Shown piece after piece: positions 34,936-42,906 of a DNA stretch of 61,339 nucleotides. Made by a program: the position numbers and the translations under genes. This stretch comes from an uncultured Clostridium sp. (GTDB taxonomy: Bacteria; Bacillota; Clostridia; TANB77; CAG-508). Each line of letters opens with the position of its first letter. Positions within the stretch are counted from its first letter, which is position 1. The notes under the pieces were generated by a model that saw only the letters and a program-made list of their open reading frames with translations, made no database searches and had not been told where the DNA came from. The stretch covers positions 1-61,339 of the forward strand of contig CATZPY010000005.1 in NCBI GenBank assembly GCA_958422985.1, written 5' to 3'.

Positions 34936-36025
34936 CGTCTATTTTTTCTCCTCTTTCATCTTTTGTACGCATATATTGTTTTATTTTGTTAAAAGCCTCT
35001 CTCGTTTTACTTCCTAAAGTTCTATTTGCAATCTTTGTAAATTCTTCACGTTTAAAAGTTGTGGCAAAACCTTTTTTACTATTTTTGCTATAAATTTTGT
35101 CATCTTTTACAGATTCCCATCTGTTTAAATATATTTTTTTATCTTCGTCTGATTCCATAATTAAGTCTAAAAAGCTTTCTGCTTTTTCTTTTTCTGTAAC
35201 GTCATGCTTTACAAATTCTTTAAACTTTTTTTCATATTTTTCTGGTTCTTTTGTTAGTTTAATTGATGTATCTATAATTGAAGCATATAAAAATACATTT
35301 TGCTTTATTATTTCTGGGTCTAATGTACCATTTGCCATTCTAAATTCTATTGTATCTTTATCTTCGTTACCTATATTAGTTAAGTTAAGCCCAGCATATC
35401 TTCTTTCATCTAACTTTAGTTTGCTAGCAACTGTTCTTAGTTTTCCGAAATCTTTATAAGAAACTTTTAATGTTCCTTCTTCTATCTTTTTTAAGATTTT
35501 TTTACCTGTAGGTGCTGCCACTCCTTTTCTCCATATAGACGAAACTGCACTTATCCCATGAAAATTTCTATTTATAGCACTTTTACGAAGTGGATTATTT
35601 TCTGCATTACACATTTTATATATAAGCTCTTCTGCTTCTGCATAAATATGTAAAAAGTTTTGCATATTTTTAGAATCTTCTTTTAAACAATTTGAGTCAA
35701 AATGTATATGTAATCCACATTTTTCATCTGCTTCTACTTTCTTTCCTTTTCTAGGAAATTCTTTCATTTTATCGCAAATTTCTGATATATCTTTCCATGT
35801 ATTTGGACTATCTTTTAAAATTGGAGAAACAAGTTCTGCTCCACCTTCTCCAACTAGTTTTTCTTCGTGTTTACTTGCCATACGCCATTTTTTGCTTTTT
35901 ATAAACTTAGCACTCTCACCAGAATATAACCCATTTTTTGTTTTAACATTATTTGCTTCTATTTCTATTCCAAACTGCATATAATCTGGCAAATTTAATT
36001 TATCATATTTTTCTTTGTATTCCAT
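34925..36025 (-). CDS. Amidoligase-family protein (PF12224-like)
   Basis: A 366-aa protein with the carboxylate-amine ligase layout: QFGIEIEANN (about residues 16-25), GEGGAELVSPIL (58-69), EKCGLHIHFDS (about 101-111) and TIEFRMANGTLDPEII (about 228-243). These are the acidic, metal-binding and His motifs of the COOH-NH2 ligase fold shared with glutamine synthetase and gamma-glutamylcysteine synthetase. Amidoligases form amide bonds on peptides, peptidoglycan or small molecules; the substrate here is unknown. A good promoter (TTTACA/TATAAT, 36054-36083) lies directly upstream. The coupled downstream gene (34459) is presumably a partner. Neither signal peptide nor membrane segment is seen. Confidence 0.78.
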   Translation of the reverse strand: MEYKEKYDKLNLPDYMQFGIEIEANNVKTKNGLYSGESAKFIKSKKWRMASKHEEKLVGEGGAELVSPILKDSPNTWKDISEICDKMKEFPRKGKKVEADEKCGLHIHFDSNCLKEDSKNMQNFLHIYAEAEELIYKMCNAENNPLRKSAINRNFHGISAVSSIWRKGVAAPTGKKILKKIEEGTLKVSYKDFGKLRTVASKLKLDERRYAGLNLTNIGNEDKDTIEFRMANGTLDPEIIKQNVFLYASIIDTSIKLTKEPEKYEKKFKEFVKHDVTEKEKAESFLDLIMESDEDKKIYLNRWESVKDDKIYSKNSKKGFATTFKREEFTKIANRTLGSKTREAFNKIKQYMRTKDERGEKIDDGR

Positions 36026-36053
36026 AATTTCCTCTTTAGATATATTTTTTTAA

Positions 36054-36083
36054 ATTATATCATTTTACTAATTTAATTGTAAA
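36054..36083 (-). promoter_or_regulatory. Sigma-A promoter of the amidoligase cassette
   Basis: TTTACA (36078-36083), 18-bp spacer and consensus TATAAT (36054-36059) on the minus strand, about 30 bp before the amidoligase ATG. It begins right after the dnaJ terminator hairpin, so the cassette is an independent transcription unit. Confidence 0.65.
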
Positions 36084-36086
36084 GGG

Positions 36087-36149
36087 AAAAAGTGAATGCC
36101 TAATCTTATTACAAATTAATAAATGTAATACAATTTGACATTCACTTTT
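36087..36149 (-). terminator. Long hairpin terminator after dnaJ
   Basis: CATTCACTTTT/AAAAAGTGAATG arms 11 bp long enclose a nested TATTAC/GTAATA stem; the minus-strand product ends in CACTTTTTCCCTTT. It separates the heat-shock operon from the amidoligase unit. Confidence 0.75.
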
Positions 36150-36177
36150 GGGGTATTTATTTAAATGGACTGCTTTA

Positions 36178-36222
36178 AAAATCTCAGCTAGCCGGGGCTT
36201 TAGGATCGATCTCCGGTCCCTA
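36178..36222 (-). other. Unexplained GC-rich segment after the dnaJ stop
   Basis: About 45 nt with much higher GC than its surroundings, running from the dnaJ TAG toward the terminator: GGGACCGG, AGATCGATCCT, CCCCGGCTAGC. It can fold on itself (GGAC/GTCC and CCGG/CCGG) but matches no RNA family I recognise. No convincing ORF runs through it. Possible 3' UTR structure or remnant of a repeat. Confidence 0.4.
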
Positions 36223-37374
36223 TCCGAATAATCCTCTTTTTTTAACTGGAGGTTGTTCATTCATTGTTTTAGCTAATTGTGTTAATAAATCTCTTTGTTC
36301 TTTTGTAAGTTTCTTTGGAGTTTGAACATTAACTGTAAAAATAAAGTCTCCTTGCCAATTTCCATTAATAGCTCTAAATCCTTTATTACGTATATTAAAT
36401 TTAGTTCCTGTTTGTGTTCCTTCTGGTATTTTATATTTAATTTTTTCTCCGTCTACCATAGGAATTTCAAGTTCTGCTCCTAAAGTTGCTTGTGTTATTG
36501 TAATAGGTATATCACATAATACATTATTTTCTTTTCTAGTATAAATACTATGTCTTTTTAAATGTACTGTTACATATACATCTCCTTTTTCTCCACCTCT
36601 TTCACCAGGTTCGCCTTCATTTTTTAGGATTAATGTTTGATTATCATCAATTCCAGCAGGTATGTTTATAGTAACTTTTGCTTGTTTCCTTACTGTCCCT
36701 TTTCCTCTACAATCTTGGCATGGCTCTTTTATTATCTTTCCTGTCCCGTGACATTCTGAACAAGTTCTAGTTGTTTGCATTTGACCTAATATTGTGTTTT
36801 GTACTTGTCTTATTTGACCTGTTCCATGGCAATTAGGACAAGTTACAGGGCTAGTTCCTGGTTTGGCACCATTACCATTACAAGTAGTACATTTTTCATT
36901 TCTATTTATAAAAAATTCCTTTTTAATTCCTGAATATGCTTCTTCAAAAGTTATTTCTATATCGTGTCTTAAATCTCTGCCTCTTTTTGGACCATTATTA
37001 GTGCTTCTACCAGAAGAGCCACCAAATCCAGAGAAAAATGAACTAAATATATCGCCGAAATCTCCAAAACCACTAAAGCCATCAAATCCATTTGAGCTAT
37101 ATGAATAATATCCACCTTGCCCAGCTCCTTGGCCTCCAAATCCTTGTGGACCATTAAATCCAAATTGATCATACATTTTTCTTTTTTGTGGATCCGAAAG
37201 TGTTTCGTAAGCTTCGTTTACTTCTTTAAACTTTTCTTCAGCTTCTTTTTTATTATTTTGATTTGCATCTGGATGATATTTTTTTGCCATTTTTCTAAAA
37301 GCTTTTTTTAATTCATCATCTGTTGCATTTTTATTAACTCCTAAAACTTCATAATAATCTCTTTTTTCTGCCAT
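36220..37374 (-). CDS. dnaJ: Chaperone protein DnaJ
   Basis: A 384-aa type I DnaJ. Order: J domain with KKYHPDANQ (HPD), Gly/Phe region with FGGSSGR-like repeats, a zinc-finger domain with the four repeats CTTCNGNG, CPNCHGTG, CSECHGTG and CQDCRGKG, then the C-terminal substrate-binding domains ending in KKRGLFG. DnaJ stimulates DnaK ATPase and delivers unfolded proteins. ATG 37374 with TTGGAGGATATA is preferred over an upstream TTG. It is the last gene of the hrcA operon, about 84 bp after dnaK with a hairpin in the gap. Confidence 0.97.
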   Translation of the reverse strand: MAEKRDYYEVLGVNKNATDDELKKAFRKMAKKYHPDANQNNKKEAEEKFKEVNEAYETLSDPQKRKMYDQFGFNGPQGFGGQGAGQGGYYSYSSNGFDGFSGFGDFGDIFSSFFSGFGGSSGRSTNNGPKRGRDLRHDIEITFEEAYSGIKKEFFINRNEKCTTCNGNGAKPGTSPVTCPNCHGTGQIRQVQNTILGQMQTTRTCSECHGTGKIIKEPCQDCRGKGTVRKQAKVTINIPAGIDDNQTLILKNEGEPGERGGEKGDVYVTVHLKRHSIYTRKENNVLCDIPITITQATLGAELEIPMVDGEKIKYKIPEGTQTGTKFNIRNKGFRAINGNWQGDFIFTVNVQTPKKLTKEQRDLLTQLAKTMNEQPPVKKRGLFG

Positions 37375-37426
37375 TATATCCTCCAATTTAATTGCTATTT
37401 ACAATAGCCTCATTAAAAGCTTAATT

Positions 37427-37450
37427 ATTGGAGGTTTAAAAACCTCCAAT
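37427..37450 (-). terminator. Intercistronic hairpin between dnaK and dnaJ
   Basis: ATTGGAGGTTT and AAACCTCCAAT form an 11-bp stem with a 2-nt centre directly after the dnaK stop. No distinct U run follows. Such structures often set the dnaK:dnaJ ratio by partial termination or RNA processing; that role is inferred. Confidence 0.55.
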
Positions 37451-37458
37451 ATTAATCA

Positions 37459-39324
37459 TTATTTTTTATCATTATCATCTTCTACTTTGTAGTCTGCATC
37501 ATATACATTTCCATTTTCGTCTGTTTTTGGACCTTCGTTTGTAGCATCAGCTCCTGCTTCTGCATTTGCTCCTGTTGCTCCGTTTGGATTTGCATTTTTG
37601 TATAATTTTTCTGTTATTTCATAGAATGCAGATGTTAATTTTTCTGTAGCATTTTTTATTGCTTCTGTATCTTTTCCTTCTAGTGTTTTCTTTAAGTTTT
37701 CAAGTTCTGCTTCTACTTTAGATTTTTCTTCGTTACTAATTTTATCTCCAATATCTTTCATAGTTTTTTCTGTATTAAATATTAAGCTTTCTGCATTATT
37801 TCTAACTTCTATATCTTCTTTCATTTTTTTATCTTCTGCAGCATGTGCTTCTGCATCTTTTACAGCTTTTTCTATATCTTCATCTGATAAATTTGTAGAA
37901 GCTGTAATAGCTACATTTTGTTCGTTTCCTGTTGCCATATCTTTTGCTGATACATGAACGATACCATTTGCGTCTATGTCAAATGTAACTTCTATTTGTG
38001 GTACACCTCTTGGTGCTGCAGGAATTCCTGTTAGTTGGAATCTTCCTAATGTTTTATTTCCAGAAGCCATTTCTCTTTCACCTTGAAGAACATGTATTTC
38101 AACTGCTGTTTGACCATCTGCTGCTGTAGAGAACACTTGTGATTTCTTTGTTGGTATTGTTGTATTTCTATCTATTAATTTTGTAAATACTCCACCATAT
38201 GTTTCTATACCTAATGATAAAGGAGTAACATCTAATAATACTAAGTCTTTAACATCTCCTGAAAGAACTCCACCTTGGATAGCTGCTCCAACTGCAACAC
38301 ATTCATCTGGGTTAATTCCTTTATCTGGTTCTTTTCCTGTTATTTTCTTAACAACTTCTTGTATTGCTGGAACTCTTGTAGAACCTCCAACTAATAATAC
38401 TTTGTGTAATTCGTTTACAGTAATTCCTGCATCTTTTAAAGCTTGTTCTACTGGTATTCTTGTAGCTTCTACTAAGTCATTAATTAGTTCTTCAAATTTA
38501 GCTCTTGTTAATGTTACATCTAAGTGTTTTGGACCTGTGCTATCTGCTGTAATGAATGGTAAATTAATTTGTGTTTGTTGCATTCCAGATAATTCTATTT
38601 TTGCTTTTTCTGCTGCTTCTTTTAATCTTTGCATAGCCATTCTATCTGCACTTAAATCTATTCCATTAGATTTTTTAAATTCTGATACTAAGTAATCTAT
38701 AATTCTTTGGTCAAAATCATCTCCACCTAAATGTGTATTACCATTTGTAGATAAAACTTCGAATACTCCATCACCTATATCTAGGATAGAAACATCAAAA
38801 GTTCCTCCTCCTAAGTCATAAATCATTATTTTTTGGTCTTGATCTTCTTTATCCATTCCATAAGCAAGTGATGCTGCTGTTGGTTCATTTATAATTCTTA
38901 AAACTTCCAATCCTGCTATTTTTCCTGCATCTTTTGTTGCTTGTCTTTGGCTATCACTAAAATATGCTGGAACTGTTATAACAGCTTGTGTAACTTTTTG
39001 TCCTAAATAATTTTCTGCATCTGATTTTAATTTTTGTAATATCATAGCAGATATTTCTTGTGGTGAAAATTCATCTCCATCTATTTTTACTTTTTCTGCT
39101 GTTCCCATTTTTCTTTTTATTGAAATAACTGTATTTTCTGGATTTGTAACAGCTTGACGTTTTGCTATTTGTCCTACTAATCTTTCTCCATTTTTAGAAA
39201 ACGCTACAACAGATGGTGTTGTTCTATTTCCTTCTGCATTTGGTATTACTACTGGTTCTCCACCTTCCATAACTGCAACACATGAATTTGTTGTTCCTAA
39301 GTCAATTCCTATAATCTTTCCCAT
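37459..39324 (-). CDS. dnaK: Chaperone protein DnaK (Hsp70)
   Basis: A 621-aa Hsp70. The ATPase domain begins GIDLGTTNSCVAVMEGG and carries AVITVPAYFSDSQRQATK, IINEPTAASLAYGMD and YDLGGGTFDVSILDIGDG. The linker VLLLDVTPLSLGIETYGG leads to the substrate-binding domain, and the acidic tail ends in EDDNDKK. ATP-driven folding of nascent and stress-denatured proteins with DnaJ and GrpE. Within the hrcA operon but separated from grpE by a CYTH-domain gene. ATG is preceded by AGGAGTTAAAAA. Confidence 0.98.
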   Translation of the reverse strand: MGKIIGIDLGTTNSCVAVMEGGEPVVIPNAEGNRTTPSVVAFSKNGERLVGQIAKRQAVTNPENTVISIKRKMGTAEKVKIDGDEFSPQEISAMILQKLKSDAENYLGQKVTQAVITVPAYFSDSQRQATKDAGKIAGLEVLRIINEPTAASLAYGMDKEDQDQKIMIYDLGGGTFDVSILDIGDGVFEVLSTNGNTHLGGDDFDQRIIDYLVSEFKKSNGIDLSADRMAMQRLKEAAEKAKIELSGMQQTQINLPFITADSTGPKHLDVTLTRAKFEELINDLVEATRIPVEQALKDAGITVNELHKVLLVGGSTRVPAIQEVVKKITGKEPDKGINPDECVAVGAAIQGGVLSGDVKDLVLLDVTPLSLGIETYGGVFTKLIDRNTTIPTKKSQVFSTAADGQTAVEIHVLQGEREMASGNKTLGRFQLTGIPAAPRGVPQIEVTFDIDANGIVHVSAKDMATGNEQNVAITASTNLSDEDIEKAVKDAEAHAAEDKKMKEDIEVRNNAESLIFNTEKTMKDIGDKISNEEKSKVEAELENLKKTLEGKDTEAIKNATEKLTSAFYEITEKLYKNANPNGATGANAEAGADATNEGPKTDENGNVYDADYKVEDDNDKK

Positions 39325-39371
39325 TTTTTAACTCCTCCTAAATATTTATATAAATTAAAATTTAATAACTT

Positions 39372-39962
39372 TTATATATTATAATTATCTTTTAACATTT
39401 TAATTATAATATTATTATTTTTTATAAATTCTTTTGTAACTTCTTTTTGCCATTCATCTTTTGTCATTTCTGCTAATTTCCTATTAGACAGTTTTTTATA
39501 TCCTAATTCCTCTCCCAGCCAATCTGGTTTTTGGAAATTATTAGCTTGCTCTTCATCTTGAAATTCTATTTCTGCTGTAAGTAATCCTTCTAAGTAATCA
39601 TAGTATACATCTATTTCTACTTTTAAATTATTTTCTATTGGTATTGTAATTCTAGTTTTTTCAATTATATTACTAATTGGTTTTTTTATAAGTTTTTCAA
39701 ATTCTTCTCTTGGTATTTCATTTTCTATTTCATACTTTTTAGCAATATTATAATCATTATTATATTCTATATCACCTTTCGTTTTTAAAGTATAAATATA
39801 TTTTTGATTCTCTGTAGGATATTTTTCTTTAATATCTCTTACTCGTATAAGTGTTAATTTGTCCCTATAAATAAAAGCTTGCTTTATATATACTATACTT
39901 TCTACTTTTAAATTTTTTGGAATATATTTTACAGAATATTTTCTTTCAATTTCTTTGTTCAT
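39372..39962 (-). CDS. CYTH-domain protein (triphosphate tunnel metalloenzyme-like)
   Basis: A 196-aa protein with the CYTH signature at its N-terminus (NKEIERKYSVKYIP, the ExExK-type EIERK motif) and the alternating acidic/basic strands of the tunnel: LIRVRDIKEKYPT, IYTLKTKGD, KYEIENEIPREEFEKL, KTRITIPI, VEIDVYYDYLEGLLTAEIEF and KLSNRKLAEM. Related enzymes hydrolyse inorganic triphosphate or nucleoside triphosphates; the substrate here is unknown. The gene is inserted between grpE and dnaK, an unusual place, and would be co-regulated by HrcA unless it has an internal promoter. Two hairpins precede it at 39990-40051. Confidence 0.83.
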   Translation of the reverse strand: MNKEIERKYSVKYIPKNLKVESIVYIKQAFIYRDKLTLIRVRDIKEKYPTENQKYIYTLKTKGDIEYNNDYNIAKKYEIENEIPREEFEKLIKKPISNIIEKTRITIPIENNLKVEIDVYYDYLEGLLTAEIEFQDEEQANNFQKPDWLGEELGYKKLSNRKLAEMTKDEWQKEVTKEFIKNNNIIIKMLKDNYNI

Positions 39963-39989
39963 AATTATTTTCCTTTTTATATAGGTTTA

Positions 39990-40051
39990 CAATCTCACTT
40001 TGTTCGATTGCATAAGTCACCCGTAGTTCACTTCATTCACACGACTGACTT
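39990..40051 (-). repeat. Pair of adjacent hairpins between grpE and the CYTH gene
   Basis: Hairpin 1 (40014-40051): AAGTCA...TGACTT, overlapping the grpE stop. Hairpin 2 (39990-40010): CAATC...GATTG. The loops contain the similar strings GAATGAAGTGAAC and GAACAAAGTGAG. The GAA-x-AAGTGA core resembles short palindromic repeats seen at gene ends in many Firmicutes; no poly-U follows. Possibly a repeat element or mRNA stabiliser. Confidence 0.5.
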
Positions 40052-40541
40052 AGTTTGCTACTACAACCATAGAATGTCTTATAACTTTATCACCTATTTT
40101 GTATCCTTTTCTATAATCTTCTTTTATTTCTTTTTCACCTAAGTTTTCATCTATTACAGAACTTACAGCTTCATGTAATTCTGGATCAAATACTTTTCCT
40201 ACAGATTCTATTTCTTCTACTCCATTTGCTTTTAATAAATCTTGTAATTGCTTATATACAAGCTCTATTCCTTGTTTGTAACTTGTGTCTTTAGTTTCTG
40301 CCTGTACAGCTTTTTCTAAGTTATCTAAAACTGGTAAAATTCCTGTCATTACATCTCCCATAATAGAGTTATATAATAAATCTCTTTCTTTAGAACTTCT
40401 TTTCTTATAGTTTTCGAATTCAGCTAATACTCTTTTATATCTATCCATTAGCTCATCATATTCTTGTTCCTTTTTTACTAATTCTTCTTTTTTTACCATT
40501 TCGTCTGCTTTTATTACTTCTGGTTCTTTCTTCTCTGCCAA
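40050..40541 (-). CDS. grpE: Nucleotide exchange factor GrpE
   Basis: A 163-aa GrpE. A Lys/Glu-rich coiled-coil N-terminus is followed by DRYKRVLAEFENYKKRSSKE, the long dimerising helix, and the beta domain with GKVFDPELHEAVSSV and GYKIGDKVIRHSMVVVA. It promotes ADP release from DnaK. Start: a TTG at 40541 (Leu read as fMet, AEKKEPEV) with GAGGG eight bases before it is preferred. The longer frame begins with unlikely residues inside hrcA. It starts 1 bp after the hrcA stop codon. Confidence 0.94.
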   Translation of the reverse strand: MAEKKEPEVIKADEMVKKEELVKKEQEYDELMDRYKRVLAEFENYKKRSSKERDLLYNSIMGDVMTGILPVLDNLEKAVQAETKDTSYKQGIELVYKQLQDLLKANGVEEIESVGKVFDPELHEAVSSVIDENLGEKEIKEDYRKGYKIGDKVIRHSMVVVAN

Positions 40542-40542
40542 T

Positions 40543-41583
40543 TTACATACCCTCTTTCTTATTATTATCTTCATTTAATTTTTTACTTATATATTTCATA
40601 ACAGATATAACTTTTGCATAATCCATTCTTTTTGGTCCTATAATACCTATTGTTCCTAATTCTTTGTTTCCTATAGTATGTTTAAAAGTTATAATACTAA
40701 AATCTTTAAGATTACTATTTTCGTTATCATCGCCAATAAAAACATTAATATCTTCAGACTCGCCTGAATTAAATATTTCTAGCATTTCATCTTTTGCATC
40801 TAGCAAATTGACAAAATTCTTTGCTACTTTCATACTTTTAAATTCTGGTAAGTCGAAAGATCTTTTTGCACCTTCTAAAAATATATTTTTATTTTCTTCT
40901 TCTATAACTTTATTTATTTGTTTAATTATGGCATTCATAATTCCTATACTATAGTGAACTTCAGAAAAAATATATTCTGCCATTGGTTTATCTATTTTTG
41001 ACAAAGGCTTTCCTCTTAGTCTAGTATTAAATAAATTATTTAAAGTATCTACTTGGCTTTCAGTAATATCTTCATCAAATTTTATAATTGTTTCTTTTAC
41101 TAATCCTGTATCTGTTACAATAACTACCATTAGCATTCTTTTACCTAAAGAAACAAATTTAATTTCTTCTATAATTTGCTTATCTGTTTTTGGTCCAACT
41201 GCAACAGTTGTATAGTGTGTTATTTCTGACAAAGTTGTTGTTGCAAGTTTAGTTAAGTCTTCTATTTCGTTAACTTTATCTTGTAATTTATTTTGAATAT
41301 ATTTTACTTCTTCTAGTGTTAGATTGTCTTCTTGTAGCAATGTATTCACATAATACCTATATCCTTCTGCAGATGGTACTCTTCCAGCTGAAGTATGTGG
41401 TTTGTCTAAAAAACCTATATTCTCTAATTGAGCCATTTCATTTCTTATTGTTGCACTACTATAGTCTAGACCATGGCTTTTAGTTATACTTCCTGAACTT
41501 ACTGGTTCTGCTGTATTAATATATTCTTCTACAATTGCCTGTAAGACTTTCTTTTTTCTTTCGTCTAAATCTTTATTTTCCAA
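40543..41583 (-). CDS. hrcA: Heat-inducible transcription repressor HrcA
   Basis: A 346-aa repressor of class I heat-shock genes. The N-terminal winged helix (AIVEEYINTAEPVSSGSI, SSATIRNEMAQLENIGFL, PHTSAGRVPSAEGYRYYV) binds CIRCE; the GAF-like effector domain follows (VTDTGLVKETII, FIGDDNENSNLKDFSIITF, GTIGIIGPKRMDYAKVI). It autoregulates and controls grpE, the CYTH gene, dnaK and dnaJ in the same operon. A CIRCE site and sigma-A promoter lie at 41598-41664. Length is normal. Confidence 0.97.
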   Translation of the reverse strand: MENKDLDERKKKVLQAIVEEYINTAEPVSSGSITKSHGLDYSSATIRNEMAQLENIGFLDKPHTSAGRVPSAEGYRYYVNTLLQEDNLTLEEVKYIQNKLQDKVNEIEDLTKLATTTLSEITHYTTVAVGPKTDKQIIEEIKFVSLGKRMLMVVIVTDTGLVKETIIKFDEDITESQVDTLNNLFNTRLRGKPLSKIDKPMAEYIFSEVHYSIGIMNAIIKQINKVIEEENKNIFLEGAKRSFDLPEFKSMKVAKNFVNLLDAKDEMLEIFNSGESEDINVFIGDDNENSNLKDFSIITFKHTIGNKELGTIGIIGPKRMDYAKVISVMKYISKKLNEDNNKKEGM

Positions 41584-41597
41584 TATTTTTCACCTCT

Positions 41598-41624
41598 TTA
41601 GCACTCTTGATGTGTGATTGCTAA
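41598..41624. promoter_or_regulatory. CIRCE operator
   Basis: TTAGCACTC, 9-nt spacer, GATTGCTAA: matches the consensus TTAGCACTC-N9-GAGTGCTAA with one changed position in the right arm. It starts 15 bp upstream of hrcA, downstream of the promoter; this is the only CIRCE-like site noticed in the window. Confidence 0.92.
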
Positions 41625-41635
41625 ATTCTTTACAT

Positions 41636-41664
41636 ATATTATATTCATTTTTAGCAAATGTCAA
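41636..41664 (-). promoter_or_regulatory. Sigma-A promoter of the hrcA operon
   Basis: Consensus TTGACA (41659-41664) with TAATAT at 17-bp spacing (41636-41641) or the overlapping TATAAT at 15-bp spacing. Transcription would start just before or within the CIRCE element. Confidence 0.75.
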
Positions 41665-41765
41665 TACCTTTTGCTAAAAAATGTTTGTGAATTTTCTGTG
41701 AATAATGTACGTCATAGTTCTTTAGTACAGAAAGTTCTCCTACAAGTAGTAATTTCCGACTATAG

Positions 41766-41800
41766 AAGAAAAAAGAATTCACATTACTATATGAATTCTT
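41766..41800 (-). terminator. Intrinsic terminator after hemW
   Basis: AAGAATTCA and TGAATTCTT form the stem, followed by TTTTCTTC on the minus strand. Its first arm lies inside the last codons of hemW (Glu-Glu-Phe-Ile-stop). Confidence 0.82.
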
Positions 41801-42905
41801 CCCACACTATATTTGCTAAATCTAAGCCTTTTTTAGTAAGTTTTATGTTATCTAAATCTATTTCTATTAAACCTTCATTTGCAAGTTTATTAAGTTCATT
41901 TTTAAATAAATACAATGGATTATCTACATATTTTTGTTTAAATTCTGAAATATTTACACCTTCTATAGTTCTTAACCCTAGTAACATATATTCTTTTTTT
42001 GAATCTTCCAATGTTTGTTTTTCCTGTATTATTTTAGAATCTGAATTTTCTATATATTCTTCTAATTTATGTGTATTGCAATATCTTATATTATTATAAT
42101 AAGAATGGGCAGCTACTCCAAAACCTATATAGCTATGTTGTTTCCAGCAATTATAATTATGTTTAGATTTATAACCTTTTTTTGCAAAATTAGAAATTTC
42201 ATAATGTTCATATCCATTCGCTTCTAAAGTTTCTTTAACTTTCCAATACATTTGCCTTTCTAGTTCGTCTGTAATTAAGTCTAGCTTTCCTAAATTTACT
42301 AATACTTCTAATTTAGTATCTTCTTCTAAAATTAATGAATATACAGAAATATGTTTAGGATTTAATTTTATAATTTCTATAAGACTATTTTGTACATCTT
42401 CTAGAGTTTGCTCTGGAAGTCCTATCATTAGGTCGACATTAATATTTCTAAAACCTACTTTTTTAGCTAAATTATATGTATCTAAAAAATCTTCATATTT
42501 ATGTATTCTTCCTATTTCTTCTAATAGCTCATTTTTTGTAGATTGTAAACCTATACTTAACCTATTTATTCCAACATTTTTATATTCTCTAAGTTTATTT
42601 TCTGTAACTGTTCCTGGGTTTACTTCTATTGTAATTTCTGCATTTTTCTTAACTTTGTAATTTTCTTTTATAGAATTTATAATTTCTACTATATATTTTT
42701 CATTTATAACAGATGGAGTTCCTCCACCAATATATATTGTATCTACATAATTTTTTATCTTTTTACTTCTTAATTTTATTTCTTCTTTTAGTGCGTGCAC
42801 GTATTCTTTTTGTTTATCTAATTTATTTGGGTATGAACAAAAGTCACAATAATAACATTTTTTTACACAAAAAGGTATATGTACATATATGCCTACATTC
42901 TCCAT
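41787..42905 (-). CDS. hemW: Radical SAM protein HemW
   Basis: A 372-aa radical SAM protein. The cluster motif FCVKKCYYCDFC (CxxxCxxC plus C) is at residues 12-23, followed by TIYIGGGTPSVI and EVNPGTVT, the GIGLQS-like NRLSIGLQSTKNE, and the HemW C-terminal domain with HYEISNFAKKGYKSKHN and VAAHSYYNN. HemW is a heme chaperone rather than a true coproporphyrinogen oxidase. It normally precedes hrcA-grpE-dnaK-dnaJ in Firmicutes, as here, although a terminator separates the two. It begins 1 bp after whiA ends. Confidence 0.92.
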   Translation of the reverse strand: MENVGIYVHIPFCVKKCYYCDFCSYPNKLDKQKEYVHALKEEIKLRSKKIKNYVDTIYIGGGTPSVINEKYIVEIINSIKENYKVKKNAEITIEVNPGTVTENKLREYKNVGINRLSIGLQSTKNELLEEIGRIHKYEDFLDTYNLAKKVGFRNINVDLMIGLPEQTLEDVQNSLIEIIKLNPKHISVYSLILEEDTKLEVLVNLGKLDLITDELERQMYWKVKETLEANGYEHYEISNFAKKGYKSKHNYNCWKQHSYIGFGVAAHSYYNNIRYCNTHKLEEYIENSDSKIIQEKQTLEDSKKEYMLLGLRTIEGVNISEFKQKYVDNPLYLFKNELNKLANEGLIEIDLDNIKLTKKGLDLANIVWEEFI

Positions 42906-42906
42906 T

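Noticed and set aside
36060..36260. 66-codon ORF overlapping the end of dnaJ on the minus strand
   Set aside because: Its start lies inside dnaJ in another frame, has no ribosome binding site, and it runs through the GC-rich block and the terminator hairpin; composition is unlike a protein.
41690..41765. Possible structured RNA between hemW and hrcA (GTTCTTTAGTACAGAAAG region)
   Set aside because: Only short, interrupted complementarity; no stable stem or conserved motif recognised beyond the hemW terminator.
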